A stretch of 64,000 nt of DNA from Arachis hypogaea (GCF_003086295.3 NC_092048.1:1741001-1805000); one strand, 5' to 3'. Shown: positions 38,300-50,894, counted from the first letter of the stretch. The notes: generated by a model not told the origin, from the sequence alone. Numbers and translations: made by a program.

Positions 38300-39941
38300 T
38301 GTTATATATCTCAATTTTTTTTAAGAAAAAAAGAAAGGATTGTGTGCAACTTTCTTGGTGAGAAGGTGTGTAAGTAGGGATGGGCAACAAAATATTGCTT
38401 ATTCAGGTCCTTATTTGTAAATATTTTGGTATTTATTGGTTCAACAAATCTATGCTTTTGGCTTATTTTTATATTTCATTTACATGTGGTGGTTCATCAT
38501 TCAACATAATGCTCCTTGCCCCTCATTAGGTAGAGATTTAATTATTTAATAATTTTTTAATTTAATTGTATTTTTATTTTTTAATTTTAAAAAATAATAT
38601 TAAATAAAAAAGTGATTTTAATTTTAGTTATATTTTTTAAATATAATTTAAGTTTTATAATAATTAGAATCACTATAAAATATATTTTTTCCCAAGCCAT
38701 CTAACATTGTCGGTGGAACAACATAGTTGTGTGAATTATTTGGATACCAAAAATCCTTAAATTTCACTAGTGAATAATGGGGACACTAATTTAGTGATGG
38801 GATATGACATGAAACATGATGAGTTGGACAAGGTTGTTTTTGTATTTTTGTACATTAATTTATGAGTGCTTTATATATTTATTGATGAACAACCCTAATA
38901 TAGTAATATGCAGGTGAGAGCTTACACTAACTTATTATCTTATCCACAAATAACTTTTCATTGACTCAATAATACACTTTAAGAAAAGTAAATGTCTCTC
39001 CTAATGGACTTAGGTATGGAAACATCTTAATTAAGTTTTTTTTGAAAAAATAATTTAAATAATAAATATCTATATTAAAAGTAGCTTATAAATAAGTTAA
39101 TTTGTGTTTAGATTTTTAGTTTTAAAAATATTTATTTTAAAAGAAATGTAATAAAAAGCTTTTTATTATAAAAAAAAGTTATTTTTTTTTAATTTTTCTG
39201 TAGGTTTTTAAATAGTTTCTTAGAAACATACAATTTAATACTACTACTTTTCATAAGTCACAAATTAAAAAAAGTTACTTTTGAAATTTTCCAAACGAGC
39301 CCTTAATAGACTAAATTATATTAATATACTACCAGTGTAAAATAATTTTATACTTGCATCTAATTACGTAATGTCATATTATTAAAAATAATTATTATTT
39401 TCATTGACCGTGTAAATAATCATATAGAAGAACGAATGTGATTATATAATTGTATAAAATATTTTATATTATTAATACATCAAAATTAAACTCATGATAT
39501 AATATAATATAATGTATAAAATGGCTTAGAGGGTAATTTTGCTTTGCCCATATACCATGATCAAATATGTGAATAGCTTAGCTTTTCACAAATATTTCAC
39601 AAAAAGTCAATATTTCCAAAATTCTAAATGTCATTGTTTCTGTTCCTATTCCCTAAAACTACCATATTATTAATGGTAGTGAATTGATAGGTATTAATAT
39701 GCTTATTAATTCATTTTGTTATTAATTAAATATGTGTAATAAAAATAAAATATAAAATAAGTTAAGATGGTAAAATTATATTCTTGATTTAGATTTTAGT
39801 AAAAAAATAGACTTAATTTTTTATTATATCAATCACATCTTTCTAAATCATTGAAGTTGACTCAATATTTTTAAGCATTAATCTAAAATTAAAATAAGTT
39901 TTTTATAAGTTTATTTTAATACACTAAATAGCATAGAATAA
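38300..39941. other. Non-coding spacer after RGLG
   Basis: The 3' untranslated region of RGLG lies in the first few hundred bases. About 39095-39312 looks like an old foldback element ending in 'ccaaacgagccctta'. No gene is seen. Confidence 0.4.
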
Positions 39942-39950
39942 TTTATATAA

Positions 39951-41657
39951 GGGTAAAGTTATTTTTTGTTCCTGAAGTTTACTAAAGTTTTAAAATTACT
40001 TCTAAGTTTCAATTTGTTTCAATTTTATTCCAGAAATTTTCGATTTGCATTAATTCTATCCTTTAAATTGACGTCGTTTAAATCAGATACAGACGTTAGT
40101 GATGTGTCCAAATAGAATGTCTGATGTGGCAAGGAAAGTAAATCCCCAAAATTATATTCTCACAGCTTTCTTGAACTCCTCTCTTGTTGCATAGAGAGTT
40201 CTAGCTTCCCACTTATAATTGCTCATATCCTTCAATTCTTTGTGAACGGAAAATTTTTTTTGCTGACTTCATCATCCTCACTCGATAATTCCTCTAACTC
40301 ATCACTGTTCAATTCTTCATCATCGCTTAAATGAGAGCTCTTTCTCTTTTTCTTTCCAACAGCCACCTTTTGAGTTTTCTTTAATTTCTCAACAACACTC
40401 TTACTTTTTTTTAGACTTCTTTATGTTTTGGTACATCTCCCCAAAAATTATATCAACATCAAATAGCCCATCATCACCACAATAATCATCTTCACTATCA
40501 CTAAAATGAAGATTAGAATCAACCTCATAATCTAGATCATCAGTGTCATCCTCTTCTTCACTATTGTCCCATCACCAACATTCTGAACCACTTCTTCAAT
40601 ATTTAAGTGGACATCAACTAATCTCTGCATTTGGGCTTCCGTATCCACCCTTCCACCTTGAGCCTCTACTTTAATATTTTGGGCCTCTCTAATATTACTT
40701 GACCCACCATCAACATCCACATACTCTTTTTCAACAACCTTGCTCCCATCCCCAACATCTAAATAACCAATGTCATAACAGAAATTATGAGGGACTGAAG
40801 TCTTATACACCACATACAAGTCAATCACCTTATTTTCAACTCCTATATTTGTCATTTCCATTGCTTCTTCATCACCTTTCAACAACTTCAACCCTTCTAA
40901 TCCTAACTCAGTATCTTTATACCACAGTATCCCAATGTTCTCAGCAATGTACCCAAATTTTCCAACCACATCATAAGTCTTTATAACACTCCAACTATTT
41001 CGGTCACACCAATCAACTGTTGTCACCTCACCATCAATATACTCAGTTTTACCTTTATCACTACAAAACCTACCCCTGTGATGAATTCTAACAACAATCT
41101 AGAGTGATAAAAAAATGCCTAAATTCTAACCATTCAAACATGCAATTTCAAAATTAAATGGTGGCCTACCTCATTAGAAACCTTGATCACAACGGTGCTA
41201 TCTCAGACTCCCTCGTTGATGACTAAACCCTATCCCAAACTCCTCCCTCAGTCTCGACGGCATTGCCACTTGCATCGTCCTGCACGTCGCCGTGGCGAAC
41301 TGAAGACCACGGCGCAACGTCTGACCACCCACCAAGTTTCTTTGTGTGACTTTGTTTTTCTGGTTATGTTCCTTTTGTGTCAAACGGAAGACAAATGGGT
41401 TATGTTTGAAAAAGGAAGCTAATTGATATACTTGGGTTACTCACACATAAGTATTTTAAAAATTTGACTTTCCTTGCCACATCAAACATTCTATTTGGAC
41501 ACATCACTAACGTCTGTGTCTGATTTAAACGGCGTCAATTTAAAGAATAGAATTGATGCAAATCGAAAACTTTTGAGATAAAATTAAAACAAATTGAAAC
41601 TTAGGGGTAATTTTGAAACTTTTAGTAAACTTCAAGGACAAAAAGTATAATTTACCT
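39951..41657. mobile_element. Non-autonomous Mutator-like element with ~190-bp inverted ends
   Basis: Terminal inverted repeats at 39951-40140 and about 41468-41657 (ends GGTAAA..., inner motif GATGTGTCCAAATAGAATG). An exact 9-bp target duplication, tttatataa, flanks it (39942-39950, 41658-41666). The inside carries the N-terminal part of a MuDR-type transposase and lacks the catalytic region, so it is a deletion derivative. Confidence 0.9.
40180..41026 (-). pseudogene. N-terminal fragment of a MuDR-type transposase
   Basis: On the minus strand 41026-40532 gives a PB1-like start (TTVDWCDRNSWSVIKTYDVV...GYI) typical of MULE transposases. A frame change near 40565 then leads into an acidic run (DTDDLDYEVDSNLHFSDSEDD) and a Lys-rich stretch. 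About 40250-40160 gives ELKDMSNYKWEARTLYATREEFKKAV, the beginning of the MULE DNA-binding region. The sequence stops at the inverted repeat; the DDE catalytic domain is absent. It cannot make an active transposase. Confidence 0.8.
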
Positions 41658-43603
41658 TTTATATAATCATCAAATTATATTTTTTTAATTATTATTTACG
41701 CTATAACTATAAAAAGTAAATATTTTTACTACTATATCACTATGTAATTTCATGCCTAAACAATTTGTCAAATTTTCTTTTTCATATTATTTATTTTACC
41801 TAATTAATCAATAATTCAATGTATCGGTATTCTAGTTTGGTCAATTCAACTAATCGTATAGTCACCAAAAAAAAAAAAATTCAACTAATCGTATCTCCGT
41901 TGACCAGAAAATAGCTTGATCGGAACCGCCTCTGGCGGTGGTCGACCCTCTCTTTTCCCTCATTGCTTCCTCAAGGTGCATACTTTCACTCGTTTACTAA
42001 CAAGTTTGTTTTTTTCGGTGCATTTTCAATTTCATTTGGCATCTTCAATTTCACTATAATGAATATTTTGTGTTTAGGGTTTAGGGGTTACTAATTACTG
42101 GTATTACTTCTGACTTTGCGAGAAGTTGTGAAATTTGTTAATTCAGCACTTAATTTTTAGTTGGATTTTTGTATAATGAGTTGGGATTTTACTCATTAAG
42201 ATGTAAAGTTTGAGCTTTTACGTTTTGCTTATAGGTTTAGCTTTTACTTGCAAACTCTACTTTTATCACCCTTGATAGTGTGAACTATGAAGCTGAGAGA
42301 TTAAACCCACACTTGTAGCAGTAAGCAAAGCTTCAAGCTTTTGAAACTTAGATAGTTAGAGAGTAAATGCTGAACTTAGCTCCCTGCTTCAGCACCACCG
42401 GTCAGTGCCTCCTTCTTTGATTTGCTTGTCAATAATCTTCATTTGTCAGTCATAAAATTGCAGAAATGATGACATAGGAAGTATCAATGGCAGCGTGAAA
42501 TTGGTTCACAAATATCTAGTAATATAGCACTCTATGTGTTTGTTACTTTGCTTGATAGAAATTGGAACTTTTTAATTACTTCTAGTTTGATATTTCAATA
42601 GCTCTTTTGCCTTCTTAGTGTTAGTATGGGTTTGCTACTAGTTTATTTTTATTCTTGTGGTGTGAATGTTAAAGTACATAATTTGTGAATGATATAGCAT
42701 ATAATTTGTGGGTGTCTAAATATTGATGAGTTAGAATGATTTTAGTATAAAGTTCTGATTTCAATGCTGAGTTTTATGTTACTTGCGGTAGAGATACTTT
42801 CATTTAACACTGGAGAGGAAAAGAAGGGAGAAGAGGTAAAGGATGAGACTAATTTTTGGGAGTTAGTTTATATTTTATGATTTAGGTTGGGGACCAATTT
42901 GAGTCAAACAAAATCATTTGATGTCATCCTCCGCGTCAGCTAGCCATTGGAGTCCCACATGAGCACATAACCGTCAATGTTGGAGTGCTCTTAGGGACTA
43001 ACGTGATTCATGGTGAAAATTTTGGGCACCAATTTGATGCAATATATTTTTCGGGGAACAACTTGATTCAAGTGTGAGATTTTAGGGACTACTTGAGCAT
43101 TTACTCGATAATTAGATATCTTTCCACTAAGCTGCTACAAAGATGAAAGATGTTTTTGTTTCAGTTAGCAGAGTGCTAATATACATCTTCATGCATTTCC
43201 ATTTGAGAAGGAAATACTATAATTTTGTTAACTGCCCAAATTTTAGGATATATATAGTCGCTGGTTAATTCTAAACTGGCCAGTTTCATTTAACATTGCC
43301 ATTGAGTGCAAAAATTTGATTCTTGTGTATGGTTCTTGTAGAAAGAAGCTGTTCACTTGGTTTTCAATGTTGATTCGATTGCATCTCATTTTGTCTGTCT
43401 CATTGGCATCATAGGTAACATTTTTCACTTCAGCATTGCTCAACTTTTTATTATTGGATTTGTAGGCACCTTTTTATTTCTTAATCTTTTTGCTATCGTT
43501 GTGAGCAATGAAACATCAAAACCTAATGGCTTCTTCCTGTTGAATTCATCTAGGTAGAGGAGGCAGGTCAAGATGGAAGCTCTAGCCAAGAGTTTTAGTA
43601 CTC
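41658..43603 (+). other. Spacer and spliced leader of the PPR gene
   Basis: From about 41935 the sequence looks transcribed, with a possible first exon ending before gtgcat near 41974. Several in-frame stops rule out coding. About 42870-43110 resembles worn transposon ends ('ggggaccaatttgagtc', 'ttagggactaacgtgattca'). Confidence 0.4.
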
Positions 43604-45889
43604 TTGCATTTTAATTATTCCATGTCAATGATTACTCAAGGACAAGTTCGATATTTATGTAAATGCGTAAAACCTATTATACAGCCAATATCAAGCAGCA
43701 GTTACATCGATTTGATGTGCAAGCAGCACCATTATGAAGAAGCACTCCATGCATTCGATTTCTATATAAAGAACTCAAGTATCCAGCTAGAACCAAGCAC
43801 ATATACGAATTTAATACTGGCTTGTACCAACTCTAAATCTCTTGAATATGGTAGGAAAGTTCATGATCACATTCTAAATTCCAACCATCGACCAGACATT
43901 GTTCTGCATAATCATATTCTTAATATGTATAGAAAATGTGGTTCTTTGAAGGATGCTAGAAAAGTTTTTGAAGCAATGCAGCTGAGAAATGTGGTCTCAT
44001 GGACATTAATGATCTCTGGATACTCTCAAAACGGTCAAGAGAATGATGCCATCATCATGTATCTGCAAATGCTGCGATCAGGACATTTACCAGACCAGTT
44101 AACCTTTGGAAGCATACTCAAGGCTTGCTCTATTGCAGGTGATATAACTTTAGGTTGGCAACTGCATGGCCATGTAATCAAATTAGGATTTGGTTATCAT
44201 CTGATTGCACAAAATGCTCTTATTGCAATGTATACAAAATTTGGACAAATTGATCACGCCTCAGATGTGTTTACTACAATCTCTACAAAGGATTTGATTT
44301 CTTGGGGTTCCATGATTACAGGGTTTACCCAATTCGGTAATGAGATAGATGCTTTATATCTTTTCAGAGACATGCTCAGGCAGGGTTCCTATCAGCCAAA
44401 TGAATTTATATTTGGCAGTGTTTTCAGTGCTTGCAGCAGCCTGCTAGAGCCAGAATTCGGAAAGCAAATACATGGAGTATGTACTAAATTTGGTTTAGGG
44501 AGGAATACCTTTGCTGGATGTTCGCTCTCAGATATGTATGCAAAATTTGGATTCTTACCTTCAGCAAAACTTGCATTTTATCATATTGAAAGCCCTGATT
44601 TAGTGTCATGGAATGCAATTATTGCAGCATTTGCTGACAGTGGTGATGCTAATGAATCCATATATTTTTTCTGTCAGATGATGGATTCGGGATTGGTCCC
44701 AGATAGCATTACATTCCTCTCCTTACTTTCTGCTTGTGGGAGCTCGATGGCACCCAACCAAGGCAAGCAAATTCATTCCTACATTATCAAACTAGGATTC
44801 GATAAGCATGCACCTGTTTGCAACTCTTTGCTAACCATGTACACGAAGTGTTCAAATCTACAAGATGCATTTAATGTTTTTGAAGATATAAGCGAGAATG
44901 CCAATTTAGTCTCGTGGAATGCAATTCTTTCAGCTTGCTTGCAGCATAAACAAGCAGGAGAGTCTTTCAGATTGTTTAAACTAATGATTTCTTCTGCAAA
45001 TAGACCTGACAATATCACCATAATGAACTTATTAGGAACTTGCGCAGAATTAGCTTCATTGGAAGCCGGGAATCAAGTCCATTGCCTTAGTGTTAAAAGT
45101 GGACTTGTGCTAGATGTTTCTGTCTGCAATGGATTGATTGACATGTATGCAAAGTGTGGATCACTTAAATCTGCTCAAAATGTTTTTGATTCAACTCTCA
45201 ACCAAAATGTTATCTCGTGGAGTAGTTTGATTGTTGGTTATGCACAATTTGGGCTTGCACATGAAGCACTTAATCTCTTCAGAAGAATGAGAAAGTTTGG
45301 TATTCACCCTAATGAGGTCACATATCTCGGGGTTCTCAGCGCATGCAGTCACATTGGATTGGTGGAGGAAGGATGGCACCTATATAAAACCATGCAAGTC
45401 GAACTAGGTATTCCACCAAGAAGAGAGCACTTCTCATGCATGGTTGATTTGCTTGCTCGAGCTGGATGCTTGAATGAAGCAGAGACTTTTATCATGAAAA
45501 CAGGATTTGACCCCGATATTACTACGTGGAAAACTCTCCTATCTGCTTGCAAAACTCATGGTAATGTTGACATTGCGAAGCGAGCTGCAGAAAATATACT
45601 AAAGCTTGATCCTTCCAGCTCTGCTGCAATGGTGTTACTTTGCAATATTCATGCTTCTGCCGGAAACTGGGAAGATGTTGCCAAACTAAGGAGCTTGATG
45701 AAACAAACAGGTGTACCAAAGGTTCCTGGTCAGAGTTGGATAGAAGTCAAGGATAAGATCCATGTGTTCTTCTCAGATGATACATCACATCCTCAAAGGG
45801 AAAAAATATACGCAATGCTTGAAGAGTTATGGTTGCAGATGTTGGATGATGGTTATGATAGTTGCAAATGGTTAGACATTGACATTTAG
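43604..45889 (+). CDS. Pentatricopeptide repeat protein, PLS class with E and E+ domains
   Basis: Intronless, 761 aa. A short N-terminus (possible organelle signal) is followed by PPR motifs of the P-L-S pattern through most of the protein; one clear unit is RNVVSWTLMISGYSQNGQEN. The C-terminus is the E domain (TWKTLLSACKTHGNVDIAKRAAENILKL) and E+ (GQSWIEVKDKIHVFFSDD...), ending without a DYW domain. Such proteins bind organelle RNA by a modular code and guide C-to-U editing with a DYW partner supplied in trans. The order of motifs resembles the Arabidopsis At3g53360 type as I remember it. The start could also be the second Met (43622); both precede the repeats. Confidence 0.9.
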   Translation: MHFNYSMSMITQGQVRYLCKCVKPIIQPISSSSYIDLMCKQHHYEEALHAFDFYIKNSSIQLEPSTYTNLILACTNSKSLEYGRKVHDHILNSNHRPDIVLHNHILNMYRKCGSLKDARKVFEAMQLRNVVSWTLMISGYSQNGQENDAIIMYLQMLRSGHLPDQLTFGSILKACSIAGDITLGWQLHGHVIKLGFGYHLIAQNALIAMYTKFGQIDHASDVFTTISTKDLISWGSMITGFTQFGNEIDALYLFRDMLRQGSYQPNEFIFGSVFSACSSLLEPEFGKQIHGVCTKFGLGRNTFAGCSLSDMYAKFGFLPSAKLAFYHIESPDLVSWNAIIAAFADSGDANESIYFFCQMMDSGLVPDSITFLSLLSACGSSMAPNQGKQIHSYIIKLGFDKHAPVCNSLLTMYTKCSNLQDAFNVFEDISENANLVSWNAILSACLQHKQAGESFRLFKLMISSANRPDNITIMNLLGTCAELASLEAGNQVHCLSVKSGLVLDVSVCNGLIDMYAKCGSLKSAQNVFDSTLNQNVISWSSLIVGYAQFGLAHEALNLFRRMRKFGIHPNEVTYLGVLSACSHIGLVEEGWHLYKTMQVELGIPPRREHFSCMVDLLARAGCLNEAETFIMKTGFDPDITTWKTLLSACKTHGNVDIAKRAAENILKLDPSSSAAMVLLCNIHASAGNWEDVAKLRSLMKQTGVPKVPGQSWIEVKDKIHVFFSDDTSHPQREKIYAMLEELWLQMLDDGYDSCKWLDIDI

Positions 45890-46793
45890 TGAGGAAGTTA
45901 GTTGGAAGGTTTCATCGAAGCTATGCTTTTTTTGGTTCCCGATTGAACAACCTGCATCCAAGTCCTTATACTAAGAACCCAACTAACCTATCCCAAACCG
46001 GGACTACAGATTAAGGGACCAAGGGACTTACAATATTGATCAATCCCATATTGGTTTGTTGAAACTATGCTGCTGATATGTGACAGATGGGGTGAGTTAA
46101 GCTCCACTTAAACAAGGTATGCATCAGTTATTGGGATTGATGATATGCAGTATGCCTCTAAGTTATATCTTGTTTAATGCCATATATCACTTTGGGCTAA
46201 ATAGATTGTTGCATATAATATATGACAATGAATTATATGTTAATCAATGTAAGTTATTAAAATTTTTGTTGGAGATATTCTTATTTCTTTTGTATAGGAA
46301 AAATGATCTCTTCTATTATTCTCTTTTTTCTTCTGTCTCTCTTCTTTATATTAAATGGTCAATATTAGTTATTACTTTATGGAGTAAATATTTCTTACTG
46401 TAGTAAAAGTTAAGAATGCATTTGTATATAAGGATATAATTGACAATATAATGATAAATTTTAAATAAAAAATGACATTGTGGAACAAAAAATAAGGTAT
46501 CATATTTAATGAATGAGGGAGTATAAAATTATGTTAATCAATTGGATTCCCACCAAACACTCAACTGCTATTTACTTCCTTCAAGACACCACCACTCTTA
46601 TTAAATTAAATCCTAATCAATCATCATACACTATATGATAATTAGGTTAAGATTTTGTCAAATTAATTTCTTCTTTACAAGAGCATGACTTCTAGTTCTA
46701 GTTACTCGCCCCCAACCAAAACAATGTCATGAAACATTACCCTTATATTGCTAAATCTTATAATTACCATAACCCTCTAGGCATCATCATCAC
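45890..46793. other. Spacer between the PPR and oxidase genes
   Basis: PPR 3' untranslated region, then a Stowaway-like right end near 46495-46522 (aaggtatcat...tgagggagta). No gene is seen. Confidence 0.45.
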
Positions 46794-49108
46794 ATGGTGT
46801 ATGAAACAATGGTCATAATAATTTCTTGCACCAAATCCATGATTATCACAATCTTAATCTTGATCATCTTTTGTGCTGTGTTGATTAATGGTGCCAATGT
46901 AAAATCTAGTTCCTCTATAGGCACCAAAGGGCAATGGCAACTTCTACTTCACAATTCTGGTGTGGTCAGCATGCACATGGCATTGACCAATCGGAACACG
47001 GTTATAATGTTTGACCAAACCGGAGCCGGCCAATCAGGTTACAAATTAAGAAAACGCTACAATGGAACACGGTGCACCACAAGTCACAATGATCTTGTGG
47101 ATCCTACATGCTATGCACACTCAGTAGAGTATGACATTGCTGCTAACAAAGTTAGGCCTTTGAGGCTTGACCCTGATACATGGTGTTCCTCTGGTTCATT
47201 TCTTAGCAATGGAACACTATTGCAAACTGGTGGATATGGCAATGGAGCTAAAAGCATAAGATTCTGTAGACCCTGTGGTGGTGGTGGTGGTGGAAAGAAT
47301 CTTACATGTGGTTGGATTCAATCAAAGAAGACCCTTTTTGATGAACGGCGGTATGCTTCTAGTCAAATACTCGCAGAACATGACAGAGTTGTTATTGTTG
47401 GTGGAAGAAACGTATTCACATATGAATTTGTACCAAAAATTAATCATGAAGAAAAATCTTTTGCTCTTCCATTCTTGCACCAAACCAATGACAAAAATTC
47501 AGGAGGGAACAATCTCTATCCTTTTCTTCATTTATCATCTGATGGGAACTTGTTCATTTTCGCAAACCGTGATTCAATCCTGCTCAATGCAAGAAGGAAC
47601 CGGGTGATCAAGACATTCCCTCGGATCCCCGGACACGGATCAAGAAACTATCCAAGTTCAGGCTCATCTGTGATGCTACCTTTACATCATAAGGACAAGT
47701 TCCAAAAGGTGGAAGTTATGGTATGTGGTGGTTCTACTACTGGGGCATTCAGGGCTGCTAACGACGGCATGTTCCTAGAAGGCTTAAGATCATGTGGGAG
47801 AATGGTAATTACAGGTAAGAGTTAGAATTTCAAGTGTAAATAGTTTGGTCTGATATGGGTTAAGATGTGGTGTGTGACATTTTTATGGTTTATCATTTAA
47901 TTTGTTAATTTAGAAATTTTCAGAATTATCTTTTAGTGGATTGTATGAGTAGTAGCATATATCTATTTCCCCATGATTCTATTAATTTGACTTGAGTCAA
48001 GATAAAAATTACTTAAAAACTTGTGTTTGGAAATTTTTTGGATCTGTCACTGCAGGTAACCATCACAAATGGAACATCGAGTACATGCCGCAACCGCGCC
48101 TCCTCCATGACATGCTGATTCTCCCAACTGGCCAAATTTTGATCATCAATGGAGCAAAACATGGTTGTGCAGGGTTTGACAATGCAAGAAATGCTTCTCT
48201 TGAACCATACCTGTATAACCCCAAAAGGATACTTGGGAAAAGGTTCAAGGTGCTTAAGTCCACAAGCATTGCCAGAATGCACCATTCATCAGCAACCCTT
48301 CTTCCTGATGGAAGGGTCTTGGTTGGTGGTGGCAACCCTCATCCAAGGTATTACTTTTTAAAATTTATAAAACTTACAATGAAATCTCAACCATTAAGAA
48401 GCGAAAATTTTAATATAAAAATGTTTCTTTTATTATCATTTTCACTATTATTATTAAAGAATGGTGAAGGGAGGCCTTGGAGCAACGACTGAGTTGTCTC
48501 CGTGTGACCTGAAGGTTACGGGTTCAGACGTGGAATAAGCCACCGATATAATTATTAAGTTAGGCTGCCTACATTCGCCCTTTGGGTGCGGCTCCTCCCC
48601 AGATTCTGCGTTAATACGGGATGTTTATACACCAAACTATTAACGACGCTAGAGTATAATTCCTATTATTATTCATAACAGGTACATATTTCGCAATGTG
48701 GCATACCCAACAGAATTGAGACTCCAAGCATTTGTTCCACACTACATGGACAAGAGGTACCATAACAAGAGGCCTATGAACTTAACCATAGAATATGGTA
48801 ATCAAATTGGGTACGGTAAAGAGTTTAGAGTGAAGTTTATGGTGGTTAAGAAGGGGCAAATTAGTAACAATACTGTAACTTTCAGTGCATATGCACCACC
48901 ATTTACAACACATGCATTTGGCATGAATCAAAGGATGCTTAAGCTTAGGTGCAAGAGAATGGTTGTGAGCAAAAATGGTTCAGTGAATGCAATTTTGGAA
49001 GCACCACCATCATCTTTTGTTGCACCTTCTGGTTACTACTTGCTCACTGTTGTTAATGCTGGAATTCCAAGCATTTCTCAATGGATTAGGTTCACACATA
49101 ATGGTTAG
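46794..49108 (+). CDS. Galactose oxidase/glyoxal oxidase-like secreted protein
   Basis: Three exons, 46794-47814, 48056-48347 and 48682-49108; 579 aa from the first Met (Mets at 46809 and about 46839 are alternatives). A hydrophobic signal (IITILILIIFCAVL) leads to the cell wall. A Kelch-like propeller follows, then the Ig-like C-terminal domain (YPTELRLQAFVPHYMDKR...WIRFTHNG). Radical-copper sites: the Cys in DTWCSSGSF and the Tyr in RRYASSQ are present, and the last His is in PPFTTHAFGMNQRML. The conserved Tyr-His pair (usually R-M-Y-H-S) reads RMHHSS, so the axial Tyr is His. Family members oxidise aldehydes or alcohols to make H2O2. Activity here is doubtful. Intron 2 contains a SINE. Confidence 0.88.
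48471..48650 (+). mobile_element. tRNA-derived SINE (second family) in the oxidase intron 2
   Basis: A-box-like TTGGAGCAACGACTGAG and B-box-like ACGGGTTCAGACG, then TAGGCTGCCTACATTCGCCC and TTTGGGTGCGGCTCCTCC, which are typical of plant Au-like SINE bodies. Inserted in the sense orientation. Confidence 0.75.
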
Positions 49109-50211
49109 TTGATTCATTTAATATACAATTTAGGAGTACTAATTACTTGGGAGTTTTCTCATATACAAAATGTCTAATGATATTATTATTATTATTATTA
49201 TATTATAGATTATAGATAATAAAATTGTTTCCAACCATTTATTTGAGCGTTAACAATTTAATTATGAACAATGTTATTACAACTTTTTATTTTAGGGTTA
49301 GATCAAATTGACTCCTCTGTTATGAGATGTGATATGAAATTTAATTGGTGTAAGTCAAAATTTCAAACGTTCATTTAATAATAATAAATAATTTTCATGA
49401 TTGCATGCAATGTAAAAAATAAATACATATCGATGATCATTGATAATAATAAGACATTAGGATTTGAATTAAAGTTTAAACGTGTGATCTATTCAGTTAA
49501 TTTATTGACAGACAAATTCGTTTTAAAATAATAACTAAAATTAAATATAAACTTATTTTTCTTTATTTTAGAAATTAAATATAAGGCTAATTTATCCCAA
49601 AAATTAGTTTAATTTTAATATTTTAGAGACTTTATTTTTGAAAGGTGTCGAACTTATAATAAAAAGGAAATAACATCTTTTTTAATAGAAAGTGATCAAA
49701 CTACATCAAGAATTTACGGTTCATTATGGAATCCAAAATTCTAAATTTTATTGCTTTAACCACGCCTTATCTTATTGGTCAATCCAATATTTATTGTATA
49801 ATATCTTTAGAGCATTATTTAGCTAAATCTATGAAGATTTATATAATTAGAAATTGATTTATTTTTTTTAATCTTTAATAATCAAGATTACATTAGCTCT
49901 TCTAAAATTTTTGGTTTCTTAAAATTAAAATACAAATTCAAATATGTAACAAACTGAGATAAAATAATAGAAGATCAATCTAAAGATAGTATCTAAAACT
50001 AATGATAAAGATATTCTAAAGATAACCTTTCGAAATATTAGATTGCTATATATACAAATCGAATCTTCAACATATTTTTATTTCCTAAATTTCATAATTT
50101 TACAATGATGCCAAAAGGCACAAATTTTTTTCCCCTATATTAGATTGTTATTTGTTAATGATCAATTTGTATTTTTTCTCTCCTCCTTAATCATCAAATT
50201 AACTTGCCTCT
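49109..50211. other. Non-coding spacer upstream of exonuclease copy D
   Basis: An (ATT)n run lies at about 49180-49205. A possible TATATATA at 50046-50053 sits ~160 bp before the copy D start. The sequence does not match the promoter block of copies A to C. Confidence 0.45.
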
Positions 50212-50835
50212 ATGAAGATGGTTATGATGGAAGACAATTCAAGTTCAAAATATGTGGTGGTTTTTGATGGATTAAGCATTGAAACAATCATCACTCACAA
50301 AGCCAACATAGTTGAGGAGTGGATTCAACAAATTTCATCAAAAGAAGACATGATTATTGGATTGGATACCGAGTGGACCAAAGACAAAAACAAGAAGACA
50401 AAGGTGGCAATTTTGCAATTATGTGTTGAGGATAAGTGTTTAATCTTTCAATTTTTCTTCAACAATATTGTTCCTCAATGTCTTAGGAGCTTTCTTATGG
50501 ATCCTAACTTCAAATTTGTTGGGGTTGGAATTGAGAATGATATCAAGAGACTCAAGAGTGATTATGGGTTGGAGTGCAAAAATGGCATAGATTTGGCTAC
50601 TTTTGCAGGAGAAAAATGTGATCAAAATTATTCATCTAGAGGGTTGAAATTTTTGGCCAAAGAACTTGTGGGGCTTGATATGAAGAAGTCAAAGGATATT
50701 TGCACTAGTGAATGGAAGTCAAAGGAGTTGACCAAAGATCAAATTGAATATGCATGCATTGATGCCTATGCTTCTTACAAAATTGGCCACTATCTCCTTC
50801 TTCAAAAGGAAGAGGTTTACCCTAAACCTATCTAA
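50212..50835 (+). CDS. WRN/WEX-like 3'-5' exonuclease domain protein, copy D
   Basis: Intronless, 207 aa, the best-preserved of the four paralogues. Motif I is GLDTEW, motif II FVGVGIENDIKRL and motif III YACIDAYASYKI; all metal ligands are present, with the Y-x3-D form. The core strand VAILQLCVEDKCLIFQFF that is deleted in copy C is intact. Met1 at 50212 and Met4 are both possible starts. It is ~37 kb from copy C and diverged from A to C, so this is an older duplicate. It probably hydrolyses single strands of RNA or DNA from the 3' end; the real substrate is unknown. Confidence 0.85.
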   Translation: MKMVMMEDNSSSKYVVVFDGLSIETIITHKANIVEEWIQQISSKEDMIIGLDTEWTKDKNKKTKVAILQLCVEDKCLIFQFFFNNIVPQCLRSFLMDPNFKFVGVGIENDIKRLKSDYGLECKNGIDLATFAGEKCDQNYSSRGLKFLAKELVGLDMKKSKDICTSEWKSKELTKDQIEYACIDAYASYKIGHYLLLQKEEVYPKPI

Positions 50836-50894
50836 ATGATGTTTCTTATGTATGTAATTTGTTTTTTTTTTTTTAAGGATTATAGGTTTATTAT

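Noticed and set aside
41183..41422. 79-codon frame in the Mutator-like element
   Set aside because: No recognised domain; lies between transposase fragment and inverted end. Kept only as a finding about GC content.
47275..47607. 110-codon frame overlapping oxidase exon 1
   Set aside because: Out-of-frame shadow of the oxidase coding sequence.
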